The notes under the pieces are model-generated. The model worked only from the letters and a program-made list of their open reading frames with translations, had not been told where the DNA came from and ran no database searches. Below, one piece after another: positions 16,363 to 24,788 of a stretch of DNA of 51,732 nucleotides. This DNA comes from CAIKAP01 sp964574605 (GTDB lineage: Bacteria; Verrucomicrobiota; Verrucomicrobiia; Palsa-1439): NCBI GenBank assembly GCA_964574605.1, contig CAZNOK010000006.1:1-51732 (forward strand), in the 5' to 3' direction. Numbering within the stretch: position 1 is the stretch's first letter; the number at the start of each line of letters is the position of its first letter. The position numbers and the translations under genes are program-made.

Positions 16363-18003
16363 TCAATGCTTTGCCGCAACCGCGCGCAGCGCGGCTTTGG
16401 CTTCCTTCGGGTGCTGCTTCTTCACCAGCGCGGCGATGTTCTTCACGGCAGCCTCGGCCTCGGCACGCAGGTTCGGCGTCGCCAGTTGCGCGACGGCCAG
16501 TTCCAACGCGCCGATGTGTCCGCAGCCGCCGAGCGCAGCGAGTACGCGCCGACGGTCGTCGTCATTGCGCGCGTCGGCCAGCAGTTGACGGTAACGCGCA
16601 ACGAGCGCGGGTGTCGGCTGCTTGTTGGCTGTCTGCGCCAAGCGGACGATGCCGCGCAATGCCACGATGCCGAACGCCGGTTTCTCCGGTTTCTGGTAAA
16701 CCGCGACGAGCGTGTCCATCACCACCGGGTCCGGCCAGTCCGCCAGCGTCCGCACCGCCGCTTCGCGGATGGAAACATCCTTGTCGTGCAAGGTCGCCTG
16801 CAACGCCGTCAGCGCCTTCGGTCCGGGACAATACCGGAACATCCGCATCAGCGCCGTGCGCTTATTCTTGTCCTTCGCGCGACTAAGCGCGGCCTGGACC
16901 AACTCGGCACCGGTGTCGGGCGCGGTTTTTCCGAGCGCCTTCGCTGCGACGTCGGGAAATCTCTCCAGCAACACCGGCACATCACCGGCATCGGCGAGTT
17001 CGCCGAGCGCCCGACACGCCACCTTGACAACATTGGCGTCAGAGTCGTTCGTGACGGCCAGCAACGCCGGCACGGCGCTGTGTTTGCCGCGCTGGCCGAT
17101 AACCGTGATGAGATTGCACTTCACATCGCCGGTGGCTTCTTTCATGGCAGCGATCAGGGCGTTGTCAGCATCGGGATCATTGAGCCGCGCTAGCGCCGTC
17201 AACCCGGCGGATTGAAGAACGGGATCGCTGCTCTTCAAGCTGGCGCGAGCGAGCGGCAAGACGGCTTTTTCGTCGAGGTTGGCGAGCGACTCGATGACGA
17301 TGGCTTTGATCGCCGGCGGAAGTTTGTCGGCACCGGCAACGAGTTGTTTGCGTCCGTTGGGGCCGAGTTCCTTGATCATGCCCAGCGCGACGACGCGCCC
17401 GACCGCGTCGTTGCCGGCCAGCAGGCTGAGCATTTCGGACGCGGCCTTGTCGCCGGCGGCCAAAAGCTTTCCACGCAGCACGGCGTCTTTGCGAACCGGA
17501 ACAGTGGATTTGACGATGCGGCGATGCTCTGGCGGACAGGCGGGATTGTTGTCGAGCGCGATGCGGGCGTAGCTGGCAACGTGTGGGTCAGGGTCGGCGA
17601 GCAGTTTGACGAGTGTTGGAACACTTTCGGCTTTGCCGATGACTTGGAGTTGGCGAAGCAGATGCGTTGTTACAAGCGGCGTCGCGGTATTGAGCGCAGC
17701 GATGATGGCGTTGCAGCAAGCGAGTCGCTCCGCTTCGGCGCCCGGTCGGCCCGCCCGGTGAACGGTGGCTTCCAGAGTGAAAAGCGCTTGCTCTTCGCAG
17801 TTGGCCAGGCCGGGCAGCAGCGTATTGATGGCTGCACGATAGGCAGCGGCGAGTTGGTCGGGAGTTTCGTTGCCGGTCAGTTGGACAGCGGGAGTGACTT
17901 TGTCGGGCACTGGCGGCAGCGGCACAGCGAAGTAACGATCCGGTTGCTGCGCGGCAAACAGTGAGGCGGGCGCGAGAAGAAAGGCAAGGATGAGATGTCG
18001 CAT
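16363..18003 (-). CDS. Exported HEAT-repeat protein
   Basis: A 546-residue product starting MRHLILAFLLAPASLFAAQQ, a clear signal peptide with cleavage after AA. The rest is almost entirely alpha-alpha repeats of the HEAT/PBS-lyase type: VPTLVKLLADPDPHVASYAR, LARASLKSSDPVLQSAGLTA, LQATLHDKDVSIREAAVRTL. Such arrays are protein-binding scaffolds; no catalytic residues are seen. The ATG at 18003 is chosen because AAAGGAACC lies just upstream, nearly the same ribosome site as that of the SDR gene at 6397. It begins 14 nt after the Gfo/Idh/MocA stop codon, so the two are one operon. In Planctomycetes and Verrucomicrobia such HEAT proteins often accompany exported sugar oxidoreductases. Confidence 0.85.
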   Translation of the reverse strand: MRHLILAFLLAPASLFAAQQPDRYFAVPLPPVPDKVTPAVQLTGNETPDQLAAAYRAAINTLLPGLANCEEQALFTLEATVHRAGRPGAEAERLACCNAIIAALNTATPLVTTHLLRQLQVIGKAESVPTLVKLLADPDPHVASYARIALDNNPACPPEHRRIVKSTVPVRKDAVLRGKLLAAGDKAASEMLSLLAGNDAVGRVVALGMIKELGPNGRKQLVAGADKLPPAIKAIVIESLANLDEKAVLPLARASLKSSDPVLQSAGLTALARLNDPDADNALIAAMKEATGDVKCNLITVIGQRGKHSAVPALLAVTNDSDANVVKVACRALGELADAGDVPVLLERFPDVAAKALGKTAPDTGAELVQAALSRAKDKNKRTALMRMFRYCPGPKALTALQATLHDKDVSIREAAVRTLADWPDPVVMDTLVAVYQKPEKPAFGIVALRGIVRLAQTANKQPTPALVARYRQLLADARNDDDRRRVLAALGGCGHIGALELAVAQLATPNLRAEAEAAVKNIAALVKKQHPKEAKAALRAVAAKH

Positions 18004-18017
18004 GGTGTTGGTTCCTT

Positions 18018-19232
18018 TCATGCGATTTGCCATGGTGCGCGGCTGGGACGGGAGAGCCAGCGGTTGGCTTCGTCGTCGCCGATGAATTGTTCTCTCACAG
18101 GGTCCCACTTGAGCGGGCGGTCGAGCCAGTAGGCGATGTTGCCGAGGTGACAGACGCTAACGGTGCGGTGAACGGTCTCCACGTGACGGAATGGCTGCTG
18201 CCGGGTTCTGACACAATGGAGGAAATCGCCGAGCAGCGTGCCGCCGCCTTTGTAGTTCGGGATGAAAATGTTAGGCGCAGGAATCCGCTTGGCGTCGGCA
18301 TCGGCAATTTCTTGTTTTGTGCCGCGAAATCGCAAGCGCCCACTGGTGCCGCCGTGATAGATGCGGATGCCGTTGGCAAAGATGTAGGTGAGTTGGGGGA
18401 AATCCTTGCCGTCGGGCGGATGAATCTCGACGGGGCCGGTCATGTGAAGGTTGCAAGCGAAGAGCGCGCCGCCAAACGTGTGGGCGCCCCAATCGGTCAT
18501 GCCGCCGCCGGAGTAATCGCGCCACGTGCGGAAGCGGAGGAGTTTTTCGTTGAACGGAACCCACGGGGCGGGGCCGAGCCACAAGTCCCAATCGAGGCCG
18601 GGCATCATCGGTTCTTCGGGGAGGTTGCTCGGACGCGACGGGCCGCCGACGTTGACCCATACTTCTTTCAAGTCGCCGATGGCGCCGCCGCGAATCATGC
18701 GATGAAACCAGTTGTAGTCGCCCCAGACGCGCTGGCTGCCGCCGGAATAAACGCGACCGGTGCGCTTGACGATTTCGATGAGTTGTTGGCCTTCGCGGAT
18801 GGTGAGCGTTTCCGGTTTCTCGCTGAAGACATCTTTGCCGTGGCGCATCGCGTCAATGGCAATCGGCACATGCCAGTGGTCCGGCGTGCCGATGATGATG
18901 CCGTCAATGTCGTCGCGCCGCGTGATCTCGCGGAAATCGTTGACGGCGGCGCAGGAGGTATTGCCGTATTGTTTGTCCACGTAGGCTTTCATCGGGTCGC
19001 GTCGGTCTTTGCGAACATCGCAGACGGCGACCATTTGTACTTCGCTGAAGCCGACCATGGTGCGCGTGTTGCCGCCGCCGCGTCCGCCGACGCCGATGGA
19101 GCCGAACACGAGCCGGTTGCTGGGCGCGGGACGCTCGCCGAGACCGAGCGCGGTGGCGGGAATGAACAGCGGCGCGGTGGCCGAGGCGAGCACGCTGCCG
19201 AGAAATTGTCGGCGGGATAAGTTTTTGATCAT
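18018..19232 (-). CDS. Gfo/Idh/MocA family oxidoreductase with Tat signal
   Basis: A 404-residue protein starting MIKNLSRRQFLGSVLASATA; S-R-R-x-F-L is a twin-arginine motif, so it is exported folded with its NAD(P) cofactor. The nucleotide fold follows: FGSIGVGGRGGGNTRTM, then VAVCDVRKDRR, IIIGTPDHWHVPIAIDAM and the conserved EKP motif in DVFSEKPETL. The C-terminal half has GGMTDWGAHTFG, typical of the planctomycete/verrucomicrobial periplasmic branch. Substrate unknown, probably a sugar or sugar derivative of a complex glycan. A tandem palindromic operator-like sequence lies 84-122 nt upstream. The HEAT-repeat gene follows 14 nt downstream. Confidence 0.92.
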   Translation of the reverse strand: MIKNLSRRQFLGSVLASATAPLFIPATALGLGERPAPSNRLVFGSIGVGGRGGGNTRTMVGFSEVQMVAVCDVRKDRRDPMKAYVDKQYGNTSCAAVNDFREITRRDDIDGIIIGTPDHWHVPIAIDAMRHGKDVFSEKPETLTIREGQQLIEIVKRTGRVYSGGSQRVWGDYNWFHRMIRGGAIGDLKEVWVNVGGPSRPSNLPEEPMMPGLDWDLWLGPAPWVPFNEKLLRFRTWRDYSGGGMTDWGAHTFGGALFACNLHMTGPVEIHPPDGKDFPQLTYIFANGIRIYHGGTSGRLRFRGTKQEIADADAKRIPAPNIFIPNYKGGGTLLGDFLHCVRTRQQPFRHVETVHRTVSVCHLGNIAYWLDRPLKWDPVREQFIGDDEANRWLSRPSRAPWQIA

Positions 19233-19315
19233 GGTGCAACCGTCAGACGCAACGCTGCCCATTTCATTCGACGCACTTCAACCTCGCCACCCTTCCTTCT
19301 CGCCTGCAGCCACGG

Positions 19316-19354
19316 TGGTTGATATCTCAACCACAATGGTTGATATGTCAACCA
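19316..19354. promoter_or_regulatory. Tandem 18-bp palindromic operator-like sites
   Basis: Two near-identical palindromes, TGGTTGATATCTCAACCA (19316-19333) and TGGTTGATATGTCAACCA (19337-19354), differ at one central base and have centres 21 bp apart, two helical turns. They lie in the 183-nt gap upstream of the Gfo/Idh/MocA gene, downstream of the permease stop. The geometry suits cooperative binding of two dimers of a LacI- or GntR-type regulator; the regulator is not in the window. Confidence 0.6.
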
Positions 19355-19415
19355 GCGGGATTTTGGCGGAGGTTTGGGCGAGGTTGGGCGGTGGAGACGC
19401 GCAGAGCACGGGGGC

Positions 19416-20789
19416 TCAGTGCACTTGCCCGAAGATGTAATAGACAAGACACAGCACTGCCAGCACCACCGAGCCGGCGTTCAGCTCGCGCCAGCGTCCC
19501 GCCGCCACTTTCAGGAGTGGATAGACGACCAGCCCCGCCGTCAAGCCGTTGGCGATGTTGTAGGTGAACAGCATCATCACCACCGTCACGAACGTCGGCA
19601 CCAGTTCCGTCATGTCGTCGAACTCGATCTTGCGGATCGAGCCGAGCATCAACACGCCGACCGCCACCAACGCCGGGCCGTAGGCGTACTTGAGATGTTG
19701 CAGCGGCGTCACCAGCGGAATGAAGAACAGCGACGCCGCGAACAACGCCGCCGTTACCACTGACGCCAACCCAGTGCGCGCGCCTTCGCGGATGCCGGTG
19801 GCCGACTCGATGTAGGCGCCGCTCGTCGAGGTGCCGACCGCGCCGCTGAACATGCAGGTCAGGGCGTCCACCAACATCGGTCGCTCAATGTCCGGGAAAT
19901 TGCCTTTCTCGTCGAGCATGTTGCCCGCGGCGCCAACGCCGACCAGCGTGCCGAGCGTGTCGAGGAAGCTCATCAAGAACAACGTCAACAGAATCGGCAG
20001 GAAACTGAGCTTCAACACGCCGGCGATGTCCAAGTGCCCGGCAATCGGCGCGAGACTGTACTCGCCCACAAACGGCGTTGCCACCACGCCCGTCGGCGCT
20101 TTTCCGTGTCCGAGAGCGATGCCCAGAATCGCCGTGACCGCAATGCCCAGCAACAGCGCGCCGCGCACCCGGCGATACAGCAGGACGCACATCAGCAGGA
20201 ATCCAAAAATCGCCAGCAACACCTCTGGGTCGCGCAGATTGCCGATTTTGACCGGCACATCCGGGCACCGCAACAATCCGCCCGGCGTCAACCCCACCGC
20301 TTGCGGCGGCATCCCGGCCACAAAACTCGTCACGATCCCGGTTTCGTAGAGGCCGATGAACGCCAGAAACAATCCGATGCCGACGGCGAAACTGTGTTTC
20401 AAGCTGGGCGAGACCGAGTTGGCCAGCCATGACCGGATATGGAACACGGTGATCAGCAGGAACAGCGCGCCGCTGACGAACACCGTGCCGAGACGTTGTT
20501 GCCAGCCGATGCCCATCGCCGCAAGGCCGAACGCGATGAACGCGTTCTCGCCCATGTACGGCGCGACGGCGATGGGGCGGTTGGCAATCAATCCCATCAA
20601 CAACGACCCGAACACCGCCGTCAGAATCGTTGCCACCGTGCTTGGCCCGACGGGAATCCCGGCGAACGAGAGAATCGCCGGGTTGACCACGACGATGTAG
20701 GCCATCGTCACGAACGTCGTCGCGCCACCGAGAATCTCCGTGCGAACGTTCGACCCACGTTCCTGCACCTTAAACCAGCGCTCGATCAT
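19416..20789 (-). CDS. NCS2-family purine permease (AzgA/PbuG type)
   Basis: A 457-residue membrane protein with about 13-14 hydrophobic segments. It shows AzgA-branch motifs: ILGGATTFVTMAYIVVVNP near residue 19, VAPYMGENAFIAF, FLMSFLDTLGTLVGVGAAGN and TSTSGAYIESATGIREGART. These match hypoxanthine/guanine/adenine:H+ symporters in sequence and length. The start MIERWFKVQERGSN is the typical N-terminus of the branch. It is divergent from the PEP-CTERM gene, with 101 nt between start codons. No purine-metabolism gene or purine riboswitch-like structure was seen close by. Confidence 0.92.
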   Translation of the reverse strand: MIERWFKVQERGSNVRTEILGGATTFVTMAYIVVVNPAILSFAGIPVGPSTVATILTAVFGSLLMGLIANRPIAVAPYMGENAFIAFGLAAMGIGWQQRLGTVFVSGALFLLITVFHIRSWLANSVSPSLKHSFAVGIGLFLAFIGLYETGIVTSFVAGMPPQAVGLTPGGLLRCPDVPVKIGNLRDPEVLLAIFGFLLMCVLLYRRVRGALLLGIAVTAILGIALGHGKAPTGVVATPFVGEYSLAPIAGHLDIAGVLKLSFLPILLTLFLMSFLDTLGTLVGVGAAGNMLDEKGNFPDIERPMLVDALTCMFSGAVGTSTSGAYIESATGIREGARTGLASVVTAALFAASLFFIPLVTPLQHLKYAYGPALVAVGVLMLGSIRKIEFDDMTELVPTFVTVVMMLFTYNIANGLTAGLVVYPLLKVAAGRWRELNAGSVVLAVLCLVYYIFGQVH

Positions 20790-20836
20790 GGCTTTCTACT
20801 ACCAAAAGTTCTTCCGTTTGTCATCCGTATGCTGGA

Positions 20837-20865
20837 TTGACATGCGTGGACTTACTCTCTACAAT
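20837..20865 (+). promoter_or_regulatory. Strong sigma70-like promoter of the PEP-CTERM gene
   Basis: TTGACA (20837-20842), 17-nt spacer, TACAAT (20860-20865). Predicted transcript start is near 20872, 19 nt before the ATG at 20891. A TTG start codon at 20837 is ruled out because it is part of the -35 box. Confidence 0.7.
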
Positions 20866-20890
20866 TTGTGGTAAACGAGAAGCAACAGTG

Positions 20891-21544
20891 ATGACGGCCA
20901 AACAAAGCGACACTGCGAAACTGCTGTTGGTTTGTTTTGTTATTCTTGTCGCATGCAGTGTCTGTCGCGCGGATGTGATTGCCTTGTACACGTTCGAGGG
21001 ACCCTCTCTCACCAACTCGGCAGGGGCGCTCAATGTAACTGTGTCGGATTTCCAATATGTGGGTTCTGGTACAACCAACTTCTTTTCGGGCAACGGCAGC
21101 GCCTCGGGCTTTTCCGCCACCGCGTGGCCGACCAACGCCGTCATCGGCGGTGTTTTCACTTTCTCCCTCACGCTCAATCTCGGTTACTCGCTTAGCTTGA
21201 GTAACGTGACCTTCGACAACTATCGTTCCGGCACCGGCCCGGCTGACTGCGGCGTGCAGTTCTCGACCAACGGTGGCAGCGTCTGGACCACCATTGAGAG
21301 CTTCACCTCGCCGGCCGCTTCCACTTGGTACACACGGCTAGCCGATATGACTCTCTTTTCTGATGCAACGGGAATCATTGATTTCCGGATTTACGCGACC
21401 AACGCCACCAGTGCTGCCGGCACTTTTCGCGTGGACAACGTCACGGTGAATGGCAGTGTGAGCGCGATTCCCGAACCGGCGACGGTTGCTCTCGTGGGGA
21501 TTGGTCTGCTTACGTTGCTGGCGTTCCGCCGGCGCGCCCACTGA
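20891..21544 (+). CDS. PEP-CTERM sorting-domain protein
   Basis: A 217-residue exported protein. MTAKQSDTAKLLLVCFVI begins a signal peptide ending near CRADV. The mature part is Ser/Thr/Gly/Asn-rich beta sequence (YTFEGPSLTNSAGALNVTVS; NVTFDNYRSGTGPADCGVQF). The C-terminus has the tripartite sorting signal: I-P-E-P-A-T, a hydrophobic stretch, then FRRRAH. Such proteins are processed by an exosortase and usually end up in extracellular polymer or on the surface; no exosortase gene is in the window. Its 3' end overlaps the convergent apgM-family gene by 35 nt (21510-21544). Driven by the promoter at 20837-20865. Confidence 0.88.
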   Translation: MTAKQSDTAKLLLVCFVILVACSVCRADVIALYTFEGPSLTNSAGALNVTVSDFQYVGSGTTNFFSGNGSASGFSATAWPTNAVIGGVFTFSLTLNLGYSLSLSNVTFDNYRSGTGPADCGVQFSTNGGSVWTTIESFTSPAASTWYTRLADMTLFSDATGIIDFRIYATNATSAAGTFRVDNVTVNGSVSAIPEPATVALVGIGLLTLLAFRRRAH

Positions 21545-22736
21545 ATACCGCGCGGATAAACGCGTCACCGTGAATCGTGCCGAGACTGCCGGCGGCGCAG
21601 CTCGTCTCGTCGTAACGCACGACATTGTCGGGAGTTTGACGCGGATCGCGAATGGCGAACGGAACGGCGTCGCGGACGTGAATCCGTTTCTCAACCGGCG
21701 TCGGGTGATCAGGCAACAACCCCACCACTGTCTTCGGCAAGTCCACGCCGGCGAGAATCCGTCTGACCAACCGGGCGTCGAGGTCTTCGATGGTTTTGAT
21801 CTTCAATTCGAGATTGCCGTCGTGCCCGGCTTCGTCGGGCGCCTCGACGTGGACATAGACGAAATCCACGCGCTTCAACGCGTCGAGCACAGCGTCGGCT
21901 TTGCCCTCGTAGTTAGTGTCGTAGAGGCCGGTCGCGCCGGGAACCTTGAGCACTTCGAGGCCGGCATAAACGCCGATGCCGCGAATCAAGTCCACCGCGG
22001 AAATCACCGCGCCGGTGACGTTGAAACGCTCCTTGAACGTCCACATCTTCGGACGTTTGCCGGGCGACCAGAGCCAGATCGAGTTTGCCGGGTCCTTGCC
22101 GGCGGCGCGGCGGCGCTGGTTGACCGGATGATTTTTCAAAATCGGCCACGAACGACGGGTGAGGTCATTCAGCAAATCAGCGGTCGCTTTGGCTTCAGGA
22201 ACTTTTGGCTTGATCAGCAACGGTTCGGCGGGTTCGTTCGGATAATCGTGCGGCGGGGCGCACTCCAGACGCGGGTCGAGTCCTTTGCCAACGAACAAGT
22301 GCCGGTAACTGACGCCGGTATAGAAGTTCAGGCCGGGGCCGCCGATTTTCTTTTGAAGTGTCTTGAGAATCTCGTCGGACTCGGCGGAAGTGATGTGCCC
22401 GGCGGAATGGTTCTTGATGCGGCCATCGTCGAAGAGGCAAATGAGATTGCAACGCATCGCCATGTCGTCGTCGCGGATATCCACGCCCATGCTGGCGGCT
22501 TCAAGGACGCCGCGACCTTGAAGGACTTCGTACGGGTTGTAACCGAGCACGGCGAGGTTGGCGGCTTCGCTGCCGCTGGGCATTCCTTCCTCGATGGTCT
22601 TGAACAGGCCGCAACGGCCTTCGCGCGCGATGCGGTCCATGTGCGGATGACGCGCGACCTGAAGCGGCGTCTTGCCGCCGAGTCGCGCGACCGGATAATC
22701 GGACATTCCATCGCCGAGGATGATGACATATTTCAT
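21510..22736 (-). CDS. ApgM-family phosphomutase-like protein, probable alternative homoserine kinase
   Basis: A 408-residue member of the cofactor-independent phosphoglycerate mutase/alkaline-phosphatase superfamily, archaeal (ApgM) branch. MKYVIILGDGMSDYP gives the N-terminal metal-binding Asp; the nucleophile Ser is in MPSGSEAANLAVLGYNP; further metal ligands are expected in APDEAGHDGN and LLPDHPTP. One branch of this family is catalogued as 'proposed homoserine kinase' because it clusters with threonine genes. Here the start codon overlaps the thrC stop by 4 nt (ATGA), which favours that role: homoserine phosphorylation feeding ThrC. Phosphoglycerate mutase activity is the alternative. 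The C-terminal tail SGRAGGTPAT lies over the end of the convergent PEP-CTERM gene and is probably not conserved. Confidence 0.88.
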   Translation of the reverse strand: MKYVIILGDGMSDYPVARLGGKTPLQVARHPHMDRIAREGRCGLFKTIEEGMPSGSEAANLAVLGYNPYEVLQGRGVLEAASMGVDIRDDDMAMRCNLICLFDDGRIKNHSAGHITSAESDEILKTLQKKIGGPGLNFYTGVSYRHLFVGKGLDPRLECAPPHDYPNEPAEPLLIKPKVPEAKATADLLNDLTRRSWPILKNHPVNQRRRAAGKDPANSIWLWSPGKRPKMWTFKERFNVTGAVISAVDLIRGIGVYAGLEVLKVPGATGLYDTNYEGKADAVLDALKRVDFVYVHVEAPDEAGHDGNLELKIKTIEDLDARLVRRILAGVDLPKTVVGLLPDHPTPVEKRIHVRDAVPFAIRDPRQTPDNVVRYDETSCAAGSLGTIHGDAFIRAVFSGRAGGTPAT

Positions 22737-24070
22737 GAGTATCGGCTGAGCAGATACTTCTGAAACTGTCCGTAGTCAACTGGCATGCGGTCGAAATCTT
22801 CAGGCAACTTGTCGAGCGCGGCGAGCGACAGCGGCACCTCCGGCGAGAATCCGAGCAGCCGCTCGATTTCCTCCGGAAACTTGGACGGGTGCGCTGTCTC
22901 CAGCACGACGGCGGGGCTGTCGCCAAGCGGCTCGGCGGCGCAGTAGTCGAGGAAGCCGCGCCAGCCGACGGCGCCGTGCGGTTCAAGGAGAAGTCTGTGT
23001 TCGGCCCAGGCTTGTTTGATTGTCGCGCGGGTCTGTTCGTCGGAGACGGCGGTCGAGAACAGGTCGTGGCGCATCCGGAACATATCCGGAACACGATGCA
23101 GCTTGCCGGTTTCGTCCATCTGGCCGCCGTAAATAGCGACGAGTCGGGCAAGGTTGCTGGGATGGCCGACGTTCATGGCGTTGGAGAGGCAGTTGCGCGA
23201 CGGCTCGATCTTGCCGTACACGCCGGTCTCGAGAAAACGCGGGAACTCGTCGTTGCCGTTGACGGGAATGACGAGCCGCTTGATGCGCAAGCCCATTTCG
23301 CGCGCGGCAACGGCGCCCATCATGTCGCCGAAGTTGCCGGAGGGGACGGCGACGACGAGCGGTTCGCCGAGCCGCGCGGCGGCATGGAAATAGTAAACGG
23401 CTTGCGGGAGGAGCCGGCCGATGTTGATGGAGTTGGCCGAGGAAAGCGGAATCGCGGCAAGCTGAGGATCGGCAAAGGCGCGCTTCACGAGCGATTGGCA
23501 GTCGTCGAATTTCCCGTCCACGGCGATGGTGCGGATGTTGTCGCGGAGCGTGGTCATTTGCTGGCGCTGGCGGTCGCTGACCTCGGCGATGGGAAAGAGG
23601 ACGAGCACACGAATACCGGCGACGCCGTGGAAGGCGCTGGCGACGGCGGAGCCGGTGTCGCCGCTGGTGGCGGTGAGGATAGTGAGTGTTTTGCCGGTTT
23701 CGCGCAGGAAGAGGCCGATAAGCCGCGCCATCATCCGTGCTGCGAAATCCTTGAACGAGGCCGTCGGGCCGCGGTCGAGGCGCATGACGTGGACATGGCC
23801 GTAAACCTTTTCAATCGGCACGTCGAAATCGTAGGCGTCGTCGCAGAGCGCACGGAGTGTCACGTCGTCCACGATGCCGGTGGTGTAGCGACGAAGGACT
23901 TCGAAAGCGATTTCGGGATATGGTTTGCCGGTGATCTCGGCAACGGTCAGCCGCGGAAATCGTTGCGGCATGTAGAGCCCGCGGTCGGGAGCCTGGCCTT
24001 GGAGCAAGGCCTGGCGCAGGTCCACGAGCGGCGCGCTACCATTGGTGCTGTAAAAGGCGAGCGGTTGCAC
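22733..24070 (-). CDS. thrC: Threonine synthase
   Basis: A 445-residue PLP enzyme making L-threonine from O-phosphohomoserine. GPTASFKDFAARMM contains the PLP lysine (residue 107). TATSGDTGSAVASAFHG, VPSGNFGDMMGAVAAREMG and NAMNVGHPSNLARL are hallmarks of the long (E. coli/yeast-like) ThrC class. The GTG at 24070 is chosen because the family typically starts xxFYSTNGxAPLV and because a -10 box lies 6 nt upstream; the frame is open further but would run into the promoter. No Shine-Dalgarno is seen, consistent with a leaderless mRNA. It is coupled by a 4-nt overlap to the ApgM-family gene. Confidence 0.93.
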   Translation of the reverse strand: MQPLAFYSTNGSAPLVDLRQALLQGQAPDRGLYMPQRFPRLTVAEITGKPYPEIAFEVLRRYTTGIVDDVTLRALCDDAYDFDVPIEKVYGHVHVMRLDRGPTASFKDFAARMMARLIGLFLRETGKTLTILTATSGDTGSAVASAFHGVAGIRVLVLFPIAEVSDRQRQQMTTLRDNIRTIAVDGKFDDCQSLVKRAFADPQLAAIPLSSANSINIGRLLPQAVYYFHAAARLGEPLVVAVPSGNFGDMMGAVAAREMGLRIKRLVIPVNGNDEFPRFLETGVYGKIEPSRNCLSNAMNVGHPSNLARLVAIYGGQMDETGKLHRVPDMFRMRHDLFSTAVSDEQTRATIKQAWAEHRLLLEPHGAVGWRGFLDYCAAEPLGDSPAVVLETAHPSKFPEEIERLLGFSPEVPLSLAALDKLPEDFDRMPVDYGQFQKYLLSRYS

Positions 24071-24076
24071 GGGCAG

Positions 24077-24105
24077 AGAGTAAAGTTTCAGACTGAAAAC
24101 GACAA
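24077..24105 (-). promoter_or_regulatory. Predicted leaderless promoter of thrC
   Basis: On the minus strand TTGTCG (24105-24100), 17-nt spacer, TACTCT (24082-24077), then 6 nt to the GTG start. A transcript start 6-7 nt after the -10 would fall on the start codon itself. The -35 overlaps the hairpin that ends the upstream prepilin gene, so termination and initiation share DNA. Confidence 0.45.
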
Positions 24106-24132
24106 GCCCCAACACGCGGGTTGGAGCTTGTC
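24096..24132 (-). terminator. Rho-independent terminator after the prepilin gene
   Basis: GACAAGC-C-CCAAC (24101-24113) pairs with GTTGG-A-GCTTGTC (24120-24132) with one mismatch and a 6-nt loop. On the minus strand it is followed by GTTTT. It lies 20 nt after the prepilin stop and before thrC. Confidence 0.6.
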
Positions 24133-24151
24133 AGATTTGATGAATTGTCGA

Positions 24152-24751
24152 TTACGGATTGACGATACCGCCGAGAATGTTGTTGGTGGGGAGCCTGTTG
24201 GCCCACGCCACATGGCTGTCGGTCCAGAGCACGTTGCCACCTTCGCCTCTGTGGGGGCTGTCGTTGCCAACGCCGTCGCCGCTTTTCCACTGGGCGGACA
24301 CACCGCCACCGCCAAACTGGACGCCACGGTCCCACATCATCGGTTGCATGAGGATGGCCTGCCATTGAGCGTTGGTCCAGAAAGAGTAACTGATGTTATC
24401 ACCGCCGGCGCCGCCAACTATGAGGTGAGTGAAGCTGACCGGTGCTTTTCGACCGACGTCGCTCGGACACCAGAGCAATTTGGTACTGCCGGCGAGGTAA
24501 TTGCTCATCACCTGAAATGAACCGGCGGGACCATCACCGCTGGGCATGCGTTGCTGGTTGTCGTCGTAATACATGCCGACCGCGGTCCCGAGCTGTCTGA
24601 TGTTGTTGAGGCAGGTGACCCGGCGGGCGGCTTCCTTGATCTTGCCGAAGATGGGGAAAAGCAACCCGGCCAAGACGCCGATGATGCTGATGACTACGAG
24701 CAGTTCAATGAGAGTGAAAGCCCATCGTTTGGTGGTGGAAGGTGTCCTCAT
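24152..24751 (-). CDS. Type II/IV prepilin-like protein (DUF1559-like pseudopilin)
   Basis: A 199-residue protein starting MRTPSTTKRWAFTLIELLVV: a class III prepilin leader with cleavage before Phe, Glu at +5 and a hydrophobic helix to about residue 33 (ISIIGVLAGLLFPIFGKIKE). ARRVTCLNNIRQLGTAVGMY and the C-terminal GNVLWTDSHVAW are typical of the large H-x9-DG/DUF1559-type families expanded in Planctomycetes and Verrucomicrobia. The role is in a pseudopilus or as a secreted pilin-like structural protein; no secretion apparatus is encoded nearby. GGAG precedes the ATG and a near-consensus promoter lies at 24789-24817, so expression may be strong. Confidence 0.92.
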   Translation of the reverse strand: MRTPSTTKRWAFTLIELLVVISIIGVLAGLLFPIFGKIKEAARRVTCLNNIRQLGTAVGMYYDDNQQRMPSGDGPAGSFQVMSNYLAGSTKLLWCPSDVGRKAPVSFTHLIVGGAGGDNISYSFWTNAQWQAILMQPMMWDRGVQFGGGGVSAQWKSGDGVGNDSPHRGEGGNVLWTDSHVAWANRLPTNNILGGIVNP

Positions 24752-24788
24752 GTTGTCTCCGTGTTGTGGTTCTCTGAGATTTCAACTA

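Noticed and set aside
20837..20890. TTG start for the PEP-CTERM protein
   Set aside because: The TTG is part of a consensus -35 box and the ATG at 20891 begins the signal peptide.
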